Part shown: positions 16,694 to 26,807 of the stretch, in pieces | Numbering within the stretch: the stretch's first letter is position 1 | How the letters are laid out: every line of letters begins with the position of its first letter | NCBI RefSeq assembly: GCF_000384815.1 | Contig: NZ_ARQF01000021.1 | Coordinates: forward strand, 1-64,000 | DNA length: 64,000 bases | From: Halodesulfovibrio aestuarii DSM 17919 = ATCC 29578 | GTDB taxonomy: Bacteria > Desulfobacterota > Desulfovibrionia > Desulfovibrionales > Desulfovibrionaceae | Direction of reading: 5' to 3' | Notes under the pieces: generated by a model | What the model was told of the DNA's origin: nothing | The model's input: the letters and a program-made list of their open reading frames with translations, nothing else | Database searches by the model: none | Position numbers and translations under genes: made by a program

Positions 16694-16802
16694 ATTGGTG
16701 TGTTTTAATTTGCAGTTGTACTATTCCGCAGTAGACGAGACAATGCAGAAACTTCATAGTGAGCATTTAGGATACATCATCATTTGACCGGTGGAGTTTG
16801 TT

Positions 16803-17294
16803 TTGACTGTAAATCGAGTGCTTGGCATTGACCCGGGGTCCCGCGTGATGGGCTGGGGGATAGTGGAAGAGATTTCCGGCGTAGCAAAGTTAGTAGACTG
16901 TGGTGCTATTCGCGCAACAGATAAGGATTTTGCGTGCCGTATGGGGCTTATTTTTAAAGAACTTAATGCTATTGTACAATTGCACAAACCCACCGTTGCG
17001 GCGGTGGAAAACGTATTTACAGCTAAAAACCCTGCGTCGGCATTAAAACTTGGGCAGGCTCGTGGGGTTGCTCTCGCTGCGTGCGCTGCAAACGATGTGA
17101 AAGTGTTCAGCTATGAACCGACCAAAATTAAGCAGACCATTGTGGGTGGCGGACGTGCTGCAAAAGAGCAGGTCGCTTTTATGGTGGCACAAATTTTAGG
17201 TGTGAAAAAGCCCAATTGGGCTCTGGATACGTCAGATGCTCTTGCTGCCGCGGTCTGCCATCTCAATACAAGCCGCTTTGCTAAGTATCTCTAG
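16803..17294 (+). CDS. ruvC: Holliday junction resolvase RuvC
   Basis: Endonuclease that resolves Holliday junctions made by recombination, working with RuvAB. RVLGIDPGS holds the first catalytic Asp; ENVF holds the Glu; LDTSDALAAAVCH holds the last Asp pair. I choose TTG at 16803 because GGTGGAG lies six bases upstream and the protein then starts at the usual RuvC position; an in-frame GTG at 16791 would overlap that ribosome site. 163 residues, normal length. Confidence 0.93.
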   Translation: MTVNRVLGIDPGSRVMGWGIVEEISGVAKLVDCGAIRATDKDFACRMGLIFKELNAIVQLHKPTVAAVENVFTAKNPASALKLGQARGVALAACAANDVKVFSYEPTKIKQTIVGGGRAAKEQVAFMVAQILGVKKPNWALDTSDALAAAVCHLNTSRFAKYL

Positions 17295-17620
17295 ACCCGC
17301 TTCTAGATTCTAATTGCGTGCTTTCCCCAACATGCTGTGGTATTGAAACAAGTTGGGTTATACCTTTGATTATTCCCCTGTTTGCTTTTCTATACGTATG
17401 GAGTAGGCAGTCTACAGACTTGCAAAATATTTTTAACATCCTGTTGGCCTGCATCTGCCTGAGGTTCTGGCAAATAGATGTTTAAAAGGCAAAACCAGCT
17501 TTATTTATTGGAGCGTCTTGGGTAATAGTCTCTTGATAGCCGGAGACGTTCACGCGTTGTGATGTACAGCCTGTCGCTCCTGATTCACTTCATTCAAAAA
17601 AGTTTTTCAAAGCATATATC
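17295..17620. other. 326-base gap between ruvC and ruvA
   Basis: Gene-free, AT-rich. No convincing terminator, hairpin or ORF seen. The ruv genes are thus not tightly packed here. Confidence 0.6.
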
Positions 17621-18223
17621 ATGATCGCATATCTTGAAGGTAAAATTGCAGAGACAACGGAGCAGAGTGTCATCATCGTTACAGAGGGCGGTGTTGGGTA
17701 CGAAGTCCGTTTGCCTGCCCATACGATGAATCGTGTCCCTGCCAAGGGTGGCGATATTGCAGTCTACGTCTACACGGTCGTTCGTGAAGATGCACTGGAA
17801 TTGTACGGTTTTGAGTCATGGGACGAGCGCCAGATGTATACCACTTTGATTTCTATATCGAAAGTTGGTGGTAAAACAGCGCTGGGCATCTTATCTGTAT
17901 ATCGTCCGGATGATCTGCGCCGTATTGTTTTTGAGGAAGATATTAACGCCTTGACGCAGGTTTCCGGTATTGGCAAGAAAGGGGCACAGCATATTTTTCT
18001 TGAGTTAAAGTATAAGCTTAAAGTGGACGAAATGCCTGTTGTATCCGGTAAGGGTGAGGTTCCAGCAACCAGTGTGTACCGTGATGCTTTAGACGGCCTT
18101 GCCAACCTTGGTTACGGCGAAGATGAAGCCGCACCACTGCTGAAAACTATTTTGAAAAATGAGCCGGATCTTGACGTGGGTAGTGCTCTTCGAAGTGCGC
18201 TTAAAGCTCTTGCAAAGGGATAG
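17621..18223 (+). CDS. ruvA: Holliday junction DNA helicase subunit RuvA
   Basis: Tetrameric junction-binding protein that loads Ruv[10 protein letters not shown] at the N-terminus and [11 protein letters not shown] belong to the OB domain; the helix-hairpin-helix region has [12 protein letters not shown] and [18 protein letters not shown]; the C-terminal three-helix domain that touches RuvB includes [16 protein letters not shown]. 200 residues, normal. The ATG lacks a clear ribosome site. The ruvB start follows two bases after the stop, so the two genes are coupled. Confidence 0.96.
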   Translation: MIAYLEGKIAETTEQSVIIVTEGGVGYEVRLPAHTMNRVPAKGGDIAVYVYTVVREDALELYGFESWDERQMYTTLISISKVGGKTALGILSVYRPDDLRRIVFEEDINALTQVSGIGKKGAQHIFLELKYKLKVDEMPVVSGKGEVPATSVYRDALDGLANLGYGEDEAAPLLKTILKNEPDLDVGSALRSALKALAKG

Positions 18224-18225
18224 GA

Positions 18226-19194
18226 ATGGATACTGATCAGAATATCTGCATGGACGAATCCGTTCGTCCTTCCTCGCTTGATGACTTTATCGGTCAGGAG
18301 GAATTGCGCCAAAATTTGAAAGTATACATTCAAGCTGCAAAAACGCGTGGTCAGGCAATGGACCACACCATGTTTTACGGCAACCCCGGGCTGGGTAAGA
18401 CAACGTTATCCCAGATTATGGCTGAAGAGCTTGGAGTGAACATAGTTTCCACTTCAGGACCTGTTCTCGAACGGAGTGGTGATCTGGCAGCCATTTTGAC
18501 GAACTTGGGTCGTAATGACATTTTATTTGTTGATGAAATTCATCGGATGCCTATCAGCGTTGAGGAAGTGTTGTATCCGGCAATGGAAGACTTTAAGCTC
18601 GATCTTGTCATCGGTCAGGGACCTGGAGCCCGGACTGTAAAGATTGACTTGGAACCCTTCACTCTGGTAGGAGCCACAACCCGCATCGGATTATTATCAT
18701 CACCGCTACGTGATCGTTTCGGTGTGATCTGTCGGTTAGAATTTTATACTCCGCAAGAACTCGCAACCATTGTTACCCGTACTGCACGTATCTTAGGCGT
18801 AGACATAGCATCAGACGGCGCGTTGGAAATAGGCCGCCGTTCTCGTGGTACGCCTCGTATTGCCAATAGACTTCTGCGTCGAGTGCGTGACTTTGCAACG
18901 GTACAGGGAAACAGAACTGTTGATGCAGATCTTGCAAGTAGCGCATTAAAGATGATGGATGTTGACGAGAGCGGATTGGATCAGATGGACAGAAAGTTGC
19001 TGAGTGTTCTTATTGAACATTATGGTGGCGGCCCTGTAGGTGCTAAGACTCTCGCAGTGGCTTGTTCTGAAGATGTAAAAACAATTGAAGATATTTATGA
19101 GCCGTATCTTATTCAGTGCGGTTTTATTAAGCGCACGCACCGTGGTCGTGTTGCTACGGCCAAAGCATATCGTCATTTGAATTTTCTGGCATAA
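18226..19194 (+). CDS. ruvB: Holliday junction DNA helicase RuvB
   Basis: AAA+ motor for branch migration, acting as a hexamer on RuvA. Walker [10 protein letters not shown] (about 52-60), Walker B FVDEIHRM (about 101-108), sensor and arginine finger region [18 protein letters not shown], and a C-terminal winged helix with [17 protein letters not shown] near the end is typical. 322 residues. It starts two bases after ruvA. Confidence 0.97.
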   Translation: MDTDQNICMDESVRPSSLDDFIGQEELRQNLKVYIQAAKTRGQAMDHTMFYGNPGLGKTTLSQIMAEELGVNIVSTSGPVLERSGDLAAILTNLGRNDILFVDEIHRMPISVEEVLYPAMEDFKLDLVIGQGPGARTVKIDLEPFTLVGATTRIGLLSSPLRDRFGVICRLEFYTPQELATIVTRTARILGVDIASDGALEIGRRSRGTPRIANRLLRRVRDFATVQGNRTVDADLASSALKMMDVDESGLDQMDRKLLSVLIEHYGGGPVGAKTLAVACSEDVKTIEDIYEPYLIQCGFIKRTHRGRVATAKAYRHLNFLA

Positions 19195-19228
19195 GGCCGC
19201 GCCAATAAAACATAACCTAGGAGGAAAT

Positions 19229-19951
19229 ATGCCTCAGAAAACATGCAGGGTAGAACTTGTTGCTTCAACGCCAGATCCAATGGCTGTTATTTATGCAGCA
19301 TTCAGACAGTGCTACCATGCAGGCTTTGTGGGTGATATGCATACCAAGCTTGTGGACGGGGAGATCTCTGCAGAAAAACAAGCTGCGTTCATCCGTAAGG
19401 TTATGGAGTCCGGTCATGCCAGTCCCATTGAACATGTGTCGTTTACTTTTGCGATAGAAGGTGTCTCGCGTGCTTTAACTCACCAGCTTGTGCGCCATCG
19501 TATTGCGTCTTTTTCTCAGCAGAGCCAGCGATATGTTGATGGAAGTAACTTCGATTACATCCTGCCACCTGCTTTTGCAAAAATCCCAGAGGCAAAAGCT
19601 CGCTTTGAAAAATTTTTAGAAGAAGTCGGTGATGCGTATCAGGATTTGAAAAAAATTCTCGAAGATAACGGGCGAGGTGCGAAAGCAAAGGAAGATGCCC
19701 GCTTTGTGTTGCCGCAAGCTGCAGAATCAAAAATTGTTGTCACTATGAACTGTCGAAGCCTCATTAATTTCTTTGAACACCGTTGTTGCACCCGTGCCCA
19801 ATGGGAAATTAGAGCGATGGCAGATCAAATGCTGAAAATTTGTCGTGATGCGTTGCCGTGTGTCTTTGAAGATGCAGGTGCTCGCTGCGAGAAGTTGAAG
19901 TACTGCCCTGAAGGTGAGAAGTTCACCTGCGGTCGTTATCCGCTTCCATAA
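19229..19951 (+). CDS. thyX: FAD-dependent thymidylate synthase
   Basis: Makes dTMP from dUMP with methylene-THF and reduced FAD; it replaces ThyA in many anaerobes and does not yield dihydrofolate. The signature RHR-X7-S is present as RHRIASFSQQS (89-99), and the preceding HASPIEHVSFTF is usual. The C-terminus has MNCRSLINFFEHRCC, another conserved block. 240 residues. AGGAGG lies directly before the ATG. It is 34 bases after ruvB on the same strand. Confidence 0.96.
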   Translation: MPQKTCRVELVASTPDPMAVIYAAFRQCYHAGFVGDMHTKLVDGEISAEKQAAFIRKVMESGHASPIEHVSFTFAIEGVSRALTHQLVRHRIASFSQQSQRYVDGSNFDYILPPAFAKIPEAKARFEKFLEEVGDAYQDLKKILEDNGRGAKAKEDARFVLPQAAESKIVVTMNCRSLINFFEHRCCTRAQWEIRAMADQMLKICRDALPCVFEDAGARCEKLKYCPEGEKFTCGRYPLP

Positions 19952-20455
19952 CTAATCGGTTCACATCACGTGTAACTGCCTATATTGGCTAGTTGTATAT
20001 TTGCTATTTACAATGTGGGCACAAAATTTACAAAACCGCGAAAGCTTGTTTTTTATAACAAGTTGTTAAATTTATTGTTTCGGTTTGTCTAAACCGTGTG
20101 AGTCGAGTGATATTGTGGCTTCCACATATTTTTTTACAAAAAGGCTAGAATAAAAAGTGCGTCAGATGATTGCCTTTTTCGATTATTAGCCTTAAAAGGC
20201 GAATTCTTCAGTTTTCGACAGTACTAATTGTTGAAAACTTTTCCACAGTGTTGTGGAAACTATAAAGTCTTCCGCGTCAACGCTTGTTGTCCGTGAGTCA
20301 AATAATTCTTCTGAAAATAGTGTTTTATTAAAAAAGATAGATAAATCGAGACATTGTTAAACTTAGCCAGATGATAGTGCCTGTGTAGAGACTAACAGGT
20401 ATCACTGGTTTAACTCGAATTGCGGAATAGCATGAAAGAACGTAGGAACATCCCC
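19952..20455. promoter_or_regulatory. 504-base region upstream of dnaA-like gene, with DnaA-box-like dyad
   Basis: Gene-free and AT-rich, with long A and T runs. At 20239-20260 two DnaA-box-like 9-mers face each other: TTTTCCACA (one mismatch to TTATCCACA) and the complement of GTTTCCACA (two mismatches), separated by four bases. A 6-bp inverted repeat lies at 20045-20062. The dyad fits autoregulation by DnaA; I cannot show this is an origin. Confidence 0.5.
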
Positions 20456-21883
20456 ATGATTGATATTTGGGGCCAAATCCGAGAAATTCTACAAGAAAGC
20501 CTTAATCCCGGCATTTTCAAAGTATGGATTTCACCACTACAGGCTGAAGTCGATGGCACTGCTATCCGACTGACAGCTTCCAATGATTTCGTGGCATCAT
20601 GGGTGCGTGAGCGTCTTGTGAACGATATTGCGGAAGCAGCCACGTCTGTTATGAGTGAACGTCCAACTATTACTGTTGTAGCGGGTGCCGTTAAAGCTGT
20701 TGTAAAGCCGAAAGCTCAAGCTCAAACCGCTGCGCCTAAGCCTACACGTGCGCCTGAACCGCAGAGCGCATCTGCTCCTGTACTTTTTGGTGCTGATAAC
20801 AGAAGGGTTGTACAACAGCAGCTTCCTGTTCAGCACACCTTGGTTTCTAAAGCCATTGACTGGCGATTTGATTTCGACAGCTTTGTAGTGGGACCAAGCA
20901 ACGATCTTGCTTTTGCCGCATCACAAGGTATTACACGTGATTCTCTTTCTTGCAGCACACTCTTTTTGAGTTCCGCTCCGGGGCTTGGTAAAACACACCT
21001 CATGCAGGCGGTGGGTGGTCAGCTCTGTAAGCATAGCAATCGCGTTAATCCAAAAGTTGAATATCTCACCGCTGAAGAATTTGCTACCGGTCTAGTAACT
21101 TCTTTGAAGCATCGTGATACAGAACGGTTTAAGTCCCGCTATCGTGATGTTGATTTGTTGTTGCTCGAAGATGTTCACTTTCTTCAGGGTAAAGAACGCA
21201 TGCAGGATGAAGTTCTTGCAACTATAAAATCTTTGCAGTCCCGCGGGTCCCGCGTAGTGCTGTCCAGTTCTTTTGCTCCACGTGACTTGAAGGATATTGA
21301 TAATCAGCTTGTTTCCCGTTTCTGCTCTGGATTTCTTGCTGACATAGAAAAGCCGGATTTTGAAACCCGACGCAATATTCTTTGCAAAAAGGCTCGTCTT
21401 TATCAGGTAGATTTGCCAGAAAACGTGACTGATTTGCTTGCAGAAAACATTCATTCGGATGTACGTCAGATTGAGAGCTGCTTACACAACCTCATTCTGA
21501 AAGCACGTATCCTTAATGAACGAATTTCTATGGACATGGCTTGGGACGTCATAGGACATTACGCATCCCGTGAAGTCGTCATGAACATGGACTCCATTGT
21601 ACGTTGTGTCTGTAGCTGTTTTGATCTTTCATATGATCAGCTTAACTCACGCAGCCGTAAGCGTGAGCTGGTAACAGCGCGCAACACCGTCTTCTATCTT
21701 GCTCGTAAGCATACTGATCTTTCTTTAAAGCAGATCGGTTTGCAGTTTAACCGTCGCCACTCAACAGTGTTGAAGGGTATTACTAATCTTGAACGGGAAA
21801 TGAGCCGTAGCACACCGACAGGTCGTCAGGTGTCTAACACAGTGAAGATGATTGAAAAAAATGGACGAATTTCCGCCCTCTGA
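20456..21883 (+). CDS. dnaA: DnaA-like replication initiator, divergent paralogue
   Basis: A 475-residue protein with DnaA order: N-terminal domain I ([22 protein letters not shown]), a Pro/Ala-rich linker (about 85-120), an AAA+ core (Walker [11 protein letters not shown] about 173-182, Walker [10 protein letters not shown] about 234-242) and domain IV. The domain IV signature, normally GGRDHTTVLHA, reads [11 protein letters not shown]: the DNA-contacting Asp is Arg. Start at 20456 is chosen for the AGGA site eight bases upstream and the domain I start; an upstream ATG (20432) is possible. Known Desulfovibrio genomes carry two dnaA genes, and this ruv/yebC neighbourhood resembles that of the second one. 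It ends at a strong terminator. Confidence 0.85.
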   Translation: MIDIWGQIREILQESLNPGIFKVWISPLQAEVDGTAIRLTASNDFVASWVRERLVNDIAEAATSVMSERPTITVVAGAVKAVVKPKAQAQTAAPKPTRAPEPQSASAPVLFGADNRRVVQQQLPVQHTLVSKAIDWRFDFDSFVVGPSNDLAFAASQGITRDSLSCSTLFLSSAPGLGKTHLMQAVGGQLCKHSNRVNPKVEYLTAEEFATGLVTSLKHRDTERFKSRYRDVDLLLLEDVHFLQGKERMQDEVLATIKSLQSRGSRVVLSSSFAPRDLKDIDNQLVSRFCSGFLADIEKPDFETRRNILCKKARLYQVDLPENVTDLLAENIHSDVRQIESCLHNLILKARILNERISMDMAWDVIGHYASREVVMNMDSIVRCVCSCFDLSYDQLNSRSRKRELVTARNTVFYLARKHTDLSLKQIGLQFNRRHSTVLKGITNLEREMSRSTPTGRQVSNTVKMIEKNGRISAL

Positions 21884-21913
21884 GAATAATCGGGGGACGT
21901 AATCTTGTTAGTG

Positions 21914-21958
21914 ATAAGGCGCGTACCGCTCGATGCGGCACGCGCCTTATTTGTTTTT
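21914..21958 (+). terminator. terminator after dnaA-like gene
   Basis: Eleven-bp outer stem (21914-21924 with 21940-21950), then a one-base mismatch and a four-bp inner stem (21926-21929 with 21935-21938), followed by TTGTTTTT. Confidence 0.88.
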
Positions 21959-22123
21959 CAGGTGGGTACACGTTAAAGTGCCTTGCTTTACATCCCCATT
22001 GGCAATTGTACGTTCCTGATAGCAGAACTAGCGGGTTGGTAGAGGAAGAAAAGCTTTGCTTTTTAACAAAAATGTAATAGCTCTGCTTTGAGCAAGTTAT
22101 TGTATTGTTAGTTTGGAGGAAAT

Positions 22124-22681
22124 ATGCACGAGAATAAAGCATATAAAGAAATTGCTCCCCGATTGCTTGGTCTTCGCGAAGCAGTGGATATGACGGTAGA
22201 AGAGCTTTCCGAAAAAATTGGAGTGAAGCCTGAAACCGTAAAGTTATATGAAGAGGGCGACACAGAAATTCCTGTCAGCTATCTGAAAGATGTAGCAACA
22301 GCCTGTGGTGTAGACCTTACGTCTCTTATCACAGGTCAGGAAGGCCACCTTCATGACTACACTCTTGTACGCAAGGGTGAAGGGCTCAGTGTTGAGCGCC
22401 GTGTTGACTATGACTATTTCAACCTCGCCGCACGGTTTACTAATAAAAAAATGGAACCGTTCCTTGTAACTGTTCCTGCAAAAGATTTAAACGAGCTTAC
22501 TTGGAACGAGCATAGCGGGCAGGAATTCATTTATCTGCTTGAAGGCAAGTTGGAAGTATGGCTCGATCAGACACGCCATAAGCTGGAAGCCGGTGATTCT
22601 ATCTACTTTGATTCACGCATTCCTCATGCCTTGCGTGGTCTAGACGGTGATTCAGCAACCTTTCTTGACGTGATTAGCTAG
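22124..22681 (+). CDS. XRE family regulator with cupin domain
   Basis: A 185-residue regulator. The N-terminal helix-turn-helix (about 10-65) has LRLREAVDMTVEELSEK-like order, read here as LGLREAVDMTVEELSEKIGV and TVKLYEEGDTEIPVSYL. The C-terminal cupin (about 110-180) has EHSGQEFIYLLEGKLEVW and DSIYFDSRIPHALRG, with His residues placed for a metal or ligand. AGGAGG-like GGAGGAAAT precedes the ATG. It is followed by an acyl-CoA synthetase, and such regulator-ligase pairs are common in sulfate reducers and archaea, so it probably controls that gene by sensing a small organic ligand. Confidence 0.92.
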   Translation: MHENKAYKEIAPRLLGLREAVDMTVEELSEKIGVKPETVKLYEEGDTEIPVSYLKDVATACGVDLTSLITGQEGHLHDYTLVRKGEGLSVERRVDYDYFNLAARFTNKKMEPFLVTVPAKDLNELTWNEHSGQEFIYLLEGKLEVWLDQTRHKLEAGDSIYFDSRIPHALRGLDGDSATFLDVIS

Positions 22682-22745
22682 TCTCCTTCCGGTGCAGTAA
22701 TTGAACTGCTGCACCCCGCAAGTGCTGAAGCACGCCGGAAGGGGA
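22682..22745 (+). promoter_or_regulatory. branched RNA structure before acyl-CoA synthetase
   Basis: Outer stem of 11 pairs (22682-22692 with 22735-22745, one G-U) encloses two hairpins: 22692-22714 (gtgcag with ctgcac) and 22722-22733 (gtgc with gcac, loop TGAA). This forms a three-way junction just after the regulator stop codon. No T-run follows, so it is not a plain terminator. Function unknown; it may be an RNA switch or a processing or stabilising element. Confidence 0.45.
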
Positions 22746-22834
22746 CATGACACAGGGGATGTTGTCAAAAAGTTAGTACGTTAATACCGCTGTAGGCGGT
22801 GAATGGTGTCCCTAAGTGGGATAAGGATAGAGTG

Positions 22835-24487
22835 ATGAAAAAGTTTTCCAGTTCCAGCTATGAAGAGTTTGTACACGAGTTTTCCCTAAGTGTTCCTGAT
22901 AACTTCAACTTTGCATTTGATGTATTGGATCCCATTGCAAATGAGGAACCTGAGCGTCTTGCTATGGTGCATGTTGATGATGCAGGTTCGCGTAAAGATT
23001 ACTCCTTTGCATGGTTTCAGGAACAATCCGCAAAACTTGCTGGTGCCTTAGAAACGCAGGGCCTCAAAAAGGGCGACAGAGTAATGCTTATTCTGTACCG
23101 CCGTGTTGAGTTCTGGGTTTCTATGCTTGCTTGCCATAGACTTGGGCTTGTACCAGTTCCGTCTCCCTCACAGTTGACTGTAAAAGATATTGATTTTCGT
23201 GTCCGCCGTGCCAATATTCGCGGTATGATTGTTGAAGATTCTGTGGCGGAACGTGTTGAAGCTGCGCGTGCTACCTGTCCATCTCTCACCTGTCTTGTGC
23301 AGGCCGGTGGTGACTCAGTAGTAGATGGCTGGCATGCCTATGATGAACTTGTTGAATCCGGTCCGTCTGAGTTTTCTCGTCCACAGGAGCCGGAACGTAA
23401 TGCAGGTGGCAATGACCCGCTGCTCATTTTCTTCTCATCCGGTACAACCGGTATGCCGAAGATGGTTGAACATCTGCACACTTACCCATTGGGGCATTAC
23501 GTAACTGGTGCTTACTGGCACGACTTGGAGCCGGGTGATCTTCACCTGACATTAGCTGATACAGGTTGGGGTAAAGCTGTATGGGGCAAATTTTACGGAC
23601 AATGGATGGCAGGAGCCGCCGTGTTCGTATGGGATTTCCGTGGTAAGTTTGAGCCTGAAGAATTGCTTAAGCAGTTGGCAGAGCATAAAATAACCACCTT
23701 CTGCGCACCTCCGACCGTATATCGTTTCCTTATTCGACAGGATCTTGCCAAGTACGATTTGTCATCACTTCGTCATTGCACAACTGCAGGTGAATTGTTG
23801 AATGACAGCGTATTCCGCGAGTGGCAGAAAATGACCGGATTGCCAATTTATGAAGGGTACGGGCAAACAGAAACGACTCTGCAAATCCTTACTCTCCCTT
23901 GCATGGAAGCAAAACCGGGTTCCATCGGAAGACCTGCACCGGGCTGGGATGTTGTCTTGATGGATGCTGAAGGCAACGCCTGTAATCCGGGGCAGGAAGG
24001 TGAAATCTGTGTAAGAACTTCTGAAGGTGCTCCAGTCGGTTTATTCGCCGGCTACCTTGAAGATCCAGAAAAAACTGCGTCTGTAATGTTTGACGGCTAC
24101 TACCACACTGGTGATAAAGCATGGATGGACGAAGACGGCTATTTCTGGTTTTTAGGTCGAGTGGATGACCTGATTAAATCATCAGGTTACCGAATCGGAC
24201 CATTTGAAGTTGAATCAGCGCTAGTTGCGCATCCGGCTGTTGTCGAAGCAGCAGTGACCGGTGTGCCGGACAATCTGCGAGGCCAGCTGGTAAAAGCAAC
24301 GATTGTGTTGGCCCCAGACTATACTGAGTCCGACGAACTGACAAAAGAGTTGCAGAACTATGTAAAAAAAGTCACTGCACCGTATAAATATCCGCGTATT
24401 ATTAACTACGTAACGGAACTACCGAAGACTATCTCCGGAAAAATCCGACGAGTTGAAATTCGTGAGCAGGACGCTAAAGTTGACTAA
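22835..24487 (+). CDS. AMP-forming acyl-CoA synthetase
   Basis: Adenylating ligase that activates an organic acid with ATP and CoA. Motifs in order: FFSSGTTGMPKMVEH (AMP/phosphate loop), YEGYGQTET, YHTGDKAWMDEDGYFWFLGR, the hinge DDLIKSSGYRIGPFEVES and the catalytic Lys in LPKTISGKIRR. 550 residues from the ATG at 22835; AAGG lies about ten bases upstream, and an in-frame GTG at 22799 is possible. Family is close to acetyl- and medium-chain acyl-CoA synthetases; the acid is not predictable. It ends at a terminator and follows the XRE-cupin regulator. Confidence 0.93.
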   Translation: MKKFSSSSYEEFVHEFSLSVPDNFNFAFDVLDPIANEEPERLAMVHVDDAGSRKDYSFAWFQEQSAKLAGALETQGLKKGDRVMLILYRRVEFWVSMLACHRLGLVPVPSPSQLTVKDIDFRVRRANIRGMIVEDSVAERVEAARATCPSLTCLVQAGGDSVVDGWHAYDELVESGPSEFSRPQEPERNAGGNDPLLIFFSSGTTGMPKMVEHLHTYPLGHYVTGAYWHDLEPGDLHLTLADTGWGKAVWGKFYGQWMAGAAVFVWDFRGKFEPEELLKQLAEHKITTFCAPPTVYRFLIRQDLAKYDLSSLRHCTTAGELLNDSVFREWQKMTGLPIYEGYGQTETTLQILTLPCMEAKPGSIGRPAPGWDVVLMDAEGNACNPGQEGEICVRTSEGAPVGLFAGYLEDPEKTASVMFDGYYHTGDKAWMDEDGYFWFLGRVDDLIKSSGYRIGPFEVESALVAHPAVVEAAVTGVPDNLRGQLVKATIVLAPDYTESDELTKELQNYVKKVTAPYKYPRIINYVTELPKTISGKIRRVEIREQDAKVD

Positions 24488-24506
24488 CTATAAGCTAGCC
24501 TGAGAT

Positions 24507-24550
24507 AAAATAAAACGCTCCCTGAAGAAATTCAGGGAGCGTTTTATTTT
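24507..24550. terminator. bidirectional terminator
   Basis: Perfect 20-bp stem (24507-24526 with 24531-24550) with a GAAA tetraloop, between convergent acyl-CoA synthetase and tex. A- and T-rich ends on both sides let it work in both directions. Confidence 0.96.
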
Positions 24551-24585
24551 ATGCTAAGAATTTTGTTAGCCAGCGGTGCTGGTTA

Positions 24586-26715
24586 TTAACTGATGTCTTT
24601 CATGCTGAGCGAAATTCGTTTGCGTGGTGCATCAACTTCAAGCACTTTTACGGTAACTTTTTGTTGCACACGTACGACTTCAGAAGGATCGCTTATGTAG
24701 CGGTCTGCCAGTTGTGAAATGTGGACAAGCCCATCCTGATGTACTCCGACGTCTACAAACGCACCGAATTTGGTCACGTTTGTTACGATTCCCGGCAGTA
24801 TCATTCCTTCGTAAAGATCAGAAATTTTGTGCACATCTGCAAATTTAAATTCAGTAAACTCTTCTCGCGGGTCGCGTCCGGGGCGTGCGAGTTCTCGCAT
24901 AATGTCATTGAGAGTCGGCAGACCAATTGTTTCTGTGACATAGTTTTGCAGTTGAACTTTAGATTTGAGATCAGATTTTCCGATAAGATCAGGAAGGCTT
25001 GAGGCCAAATCTTTCGCAATTTGTTCGACAACTTTGTACGATTCAGGGTGCACTGCAGATGCGTCTAACGGGTTTTTGGCGTCATGGATTCGCAAGAAAC
25101 CGGCGCATTGCTGGTATGCTTTAGGGCCAAGTCGGGCAACTTTGAGAAGCTCTTTTCGGGATTTGAATGCACCATTTTCAGTACGATAGTTAACTATGTT
25201 CTGTGCCAAAACTGCACCGAGACCTGATACATGTGTGAGCAGTTCTTTGCTGGCTGTGTTCAGCTCTACGCCGACGCTGTTCACGCAGGAAGCAACAACA
25301 TCGTCCAGTGCTTTTTTCAATTCTGTTTGGTTTACGTCATGCTGGTACTGCCCGACGCCAATGGATTTGGGATCAATTTTCACCAGTTCGGCAAGTGGAT
25401 CCATGAGGCGACGGCCAATTGAGACTGCGCCTCGTACCGTAATGTCTTCATTGGGAAATTCTTCGCGGGCAACAGCGGATGCGGAATACACCGACGCCCC
25501 CGATTCATTGACCATATTGATAGTGACATCAGGAATATTCAGACTTCGGACAAAGGTTTCGGTCTCGCGTGAAGCTGTTCCGTTACCGATGGCAATAGTT
25601 TCAATGTTGAATTTTTTTACAAGTGTCCGTACACGTTCACCTGCCTGAGCTTCTTTTCCAGCACCTGACGTCGGATAGATAGTTTCGTTGTGTAGCAGAT
25701 CCCCGTGCTCGGAAAGGCATACAAGCTTTGCTCCTGTACGGAAGCCCGGATCAAGAGCAAGTACACGCTTTTGCCCCAGTGGAGCTCCAAGCAGCAGCTC
25801 ACGAAGGTTTGAGGCGAAAACAGATATTGCCTCAATGTCTGCACGAGTCTTCAATTCACTACGGATGTCATTTTCAAGAGAAGGAGCCAGCAGGCGTTTG
25901 TAGGCATCTTCACATGCAAGTTTCATTTGTTTGCCGCAGTCGTTGCGGGAGGCCACAAAATGATTAGTGAGGGCTGTTATCGCCAGCCCTTCGTCGGGTC
26001 TGATAGAAAGGCTTAATAAACCTTCCTGTTCTCCACGGAACATGGCTAGCAGACGATGACCCGGTGCTTTTGCAATGGGTTCTTCCCAATTGAGATAGTC
26101 CTTGTAGGTAGCAGCTTCATCTTCGCTTTTACCGCGAGCCAGTTTTGATGAGCATATACCTTTTACGGTAAAGATCTTGCGGAAGACGGTACGCGTGGGG
26201 GTGTCTTCACTAATACGCTCTGCTATGATGTCTCGTGCGCCTTTTAGGGCTGCTTCAGCGTCCGGAACATCTTTTTCTTCAGAAATATAGGCAGAAACAA
26301 GTGAGGCCAGCTTACAGTTGTCCTGTTCAAAAATAAGGTTTGCGAGAGGTTCCAGACCTCTTTCGCGTGCAGTCTGTGCTCTGGTTCGACGCTTTGGCTT
26401 ATACGGCAGGTAAATATCTTCAAGCTCGGAGAGTGTGCCAGCTTTCTGTAACGCGTTCGAGAGTTCGCCTGTAAGCTGGTCACGTTCTGTAAGCGCTGAT
26501 ATGATGGATTCTCTACGCTTGTTGAGCGCTGTCAGCACGTCGTATTTGTCACGAATGTCTGCAATGGCAACTTCGTCTAGAGAGCCGGTAGCCTCTTTTC
26601 TATAGCGGGCAATAAAGGGAACTGTTGCACCTTCTGCTAATAAATTTAGTACGGAGGCAACGTTTTTTTCGATAAGCCCAAGCTCTTGAGCGATAATTTT
26701 TTGTGAGTTTGTCAT
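24586..26715 (-). CDS. tex: Tex family transcription accessory protein
   Basis: A 709-residue RNA-binding protein. Order: helical N-terminal domain (FIARYRKEATGSLDE near 34-48), an YqgF/RNase H-like domain (LALDPGFRTGAKLV about 320), tandem helix-hairpin-helix motifs (LTHVSGLGAVLAQNIV about 490) and a C-terminal S1 domain (LPGIVTNVTKFGAFVDVGV). Length is a little short of the usual ~770 but domain set is complete. Role is in transcription accuracy or RNA turnover. The ATG has no strong ribosome site; it is divergent from the small gene at 26808. Confidence 0.95.
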   Translation of the reverse strand: MTNSQKIIAQELGLIEKNVASVLNLLAEGATVPFIARYRKEATGSLDEVAIADIRDKYDVLTALNKRRESIISALTERDQLTGELSNALQKAGTLSELEDIYLPYKPKRRTRAQTARERGLEPLANLIFEQDNCKLASLVSAYISEEKDVPDAEAALKGARDIIAERISEDTPTRTVFRKIFTVKGICSSKLARGKSEDEAATYKDYLNWEEPIAKAPGHRLLAMFRGEQEGLLSLSIRPDEGLAITALTNHFVASRNDCGKQMKLACEDAYKRLLAPSLENDIRSELKTRADIEAISVFASNLRELLLGAPLGQKRVLALDPGFRTGAKLVCLSEHGDLLHNETIYPTSGAGKEAQAGERVRTLVKKFNIETIAIGNGTASRETETFVRSLNIPDVTINMVNESGASVYSASAVAREEFPNEDITVRGAVSIGRRLMDPLAELVKIDPKSIGVGQYQHDVNQTELKKALDDVVASCVNSVGVELNTASKELLTHVSGLGAVLAQNIVNYRTENGAFKSRKELLKVARLGPKAYQQCAGFLRIHDAKNPLDASAVHPESYKVVEQIAKDLASSLPDLIGKSDLKSKVQLQNYVTETIGLPTLNDIMRELARPGRDPREEFTEFKFADVHKISDLYEGMILPGIVTNVTKFGAFVDVGVHQDGLVHISQLADRYISDPSEVVRVQQKVTVKVLEVDAPRKRISLSMKDIS

Positions 26716-26807
26716 TATAAATAATGCTCTCTTTCTTGTGTATGGTATGTTAGTTGTTACTTACACTATGTCAAAGCCGCATTGCCCATGTGGGAAAGGA
26801 GGAAGTT

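Noticed and set aside
19952-20455. Chromosomal origin of replication
   Set aside because: Two box-like sites and AT-richness are not enough; no box cluster, and GC skew cannot be assessed.
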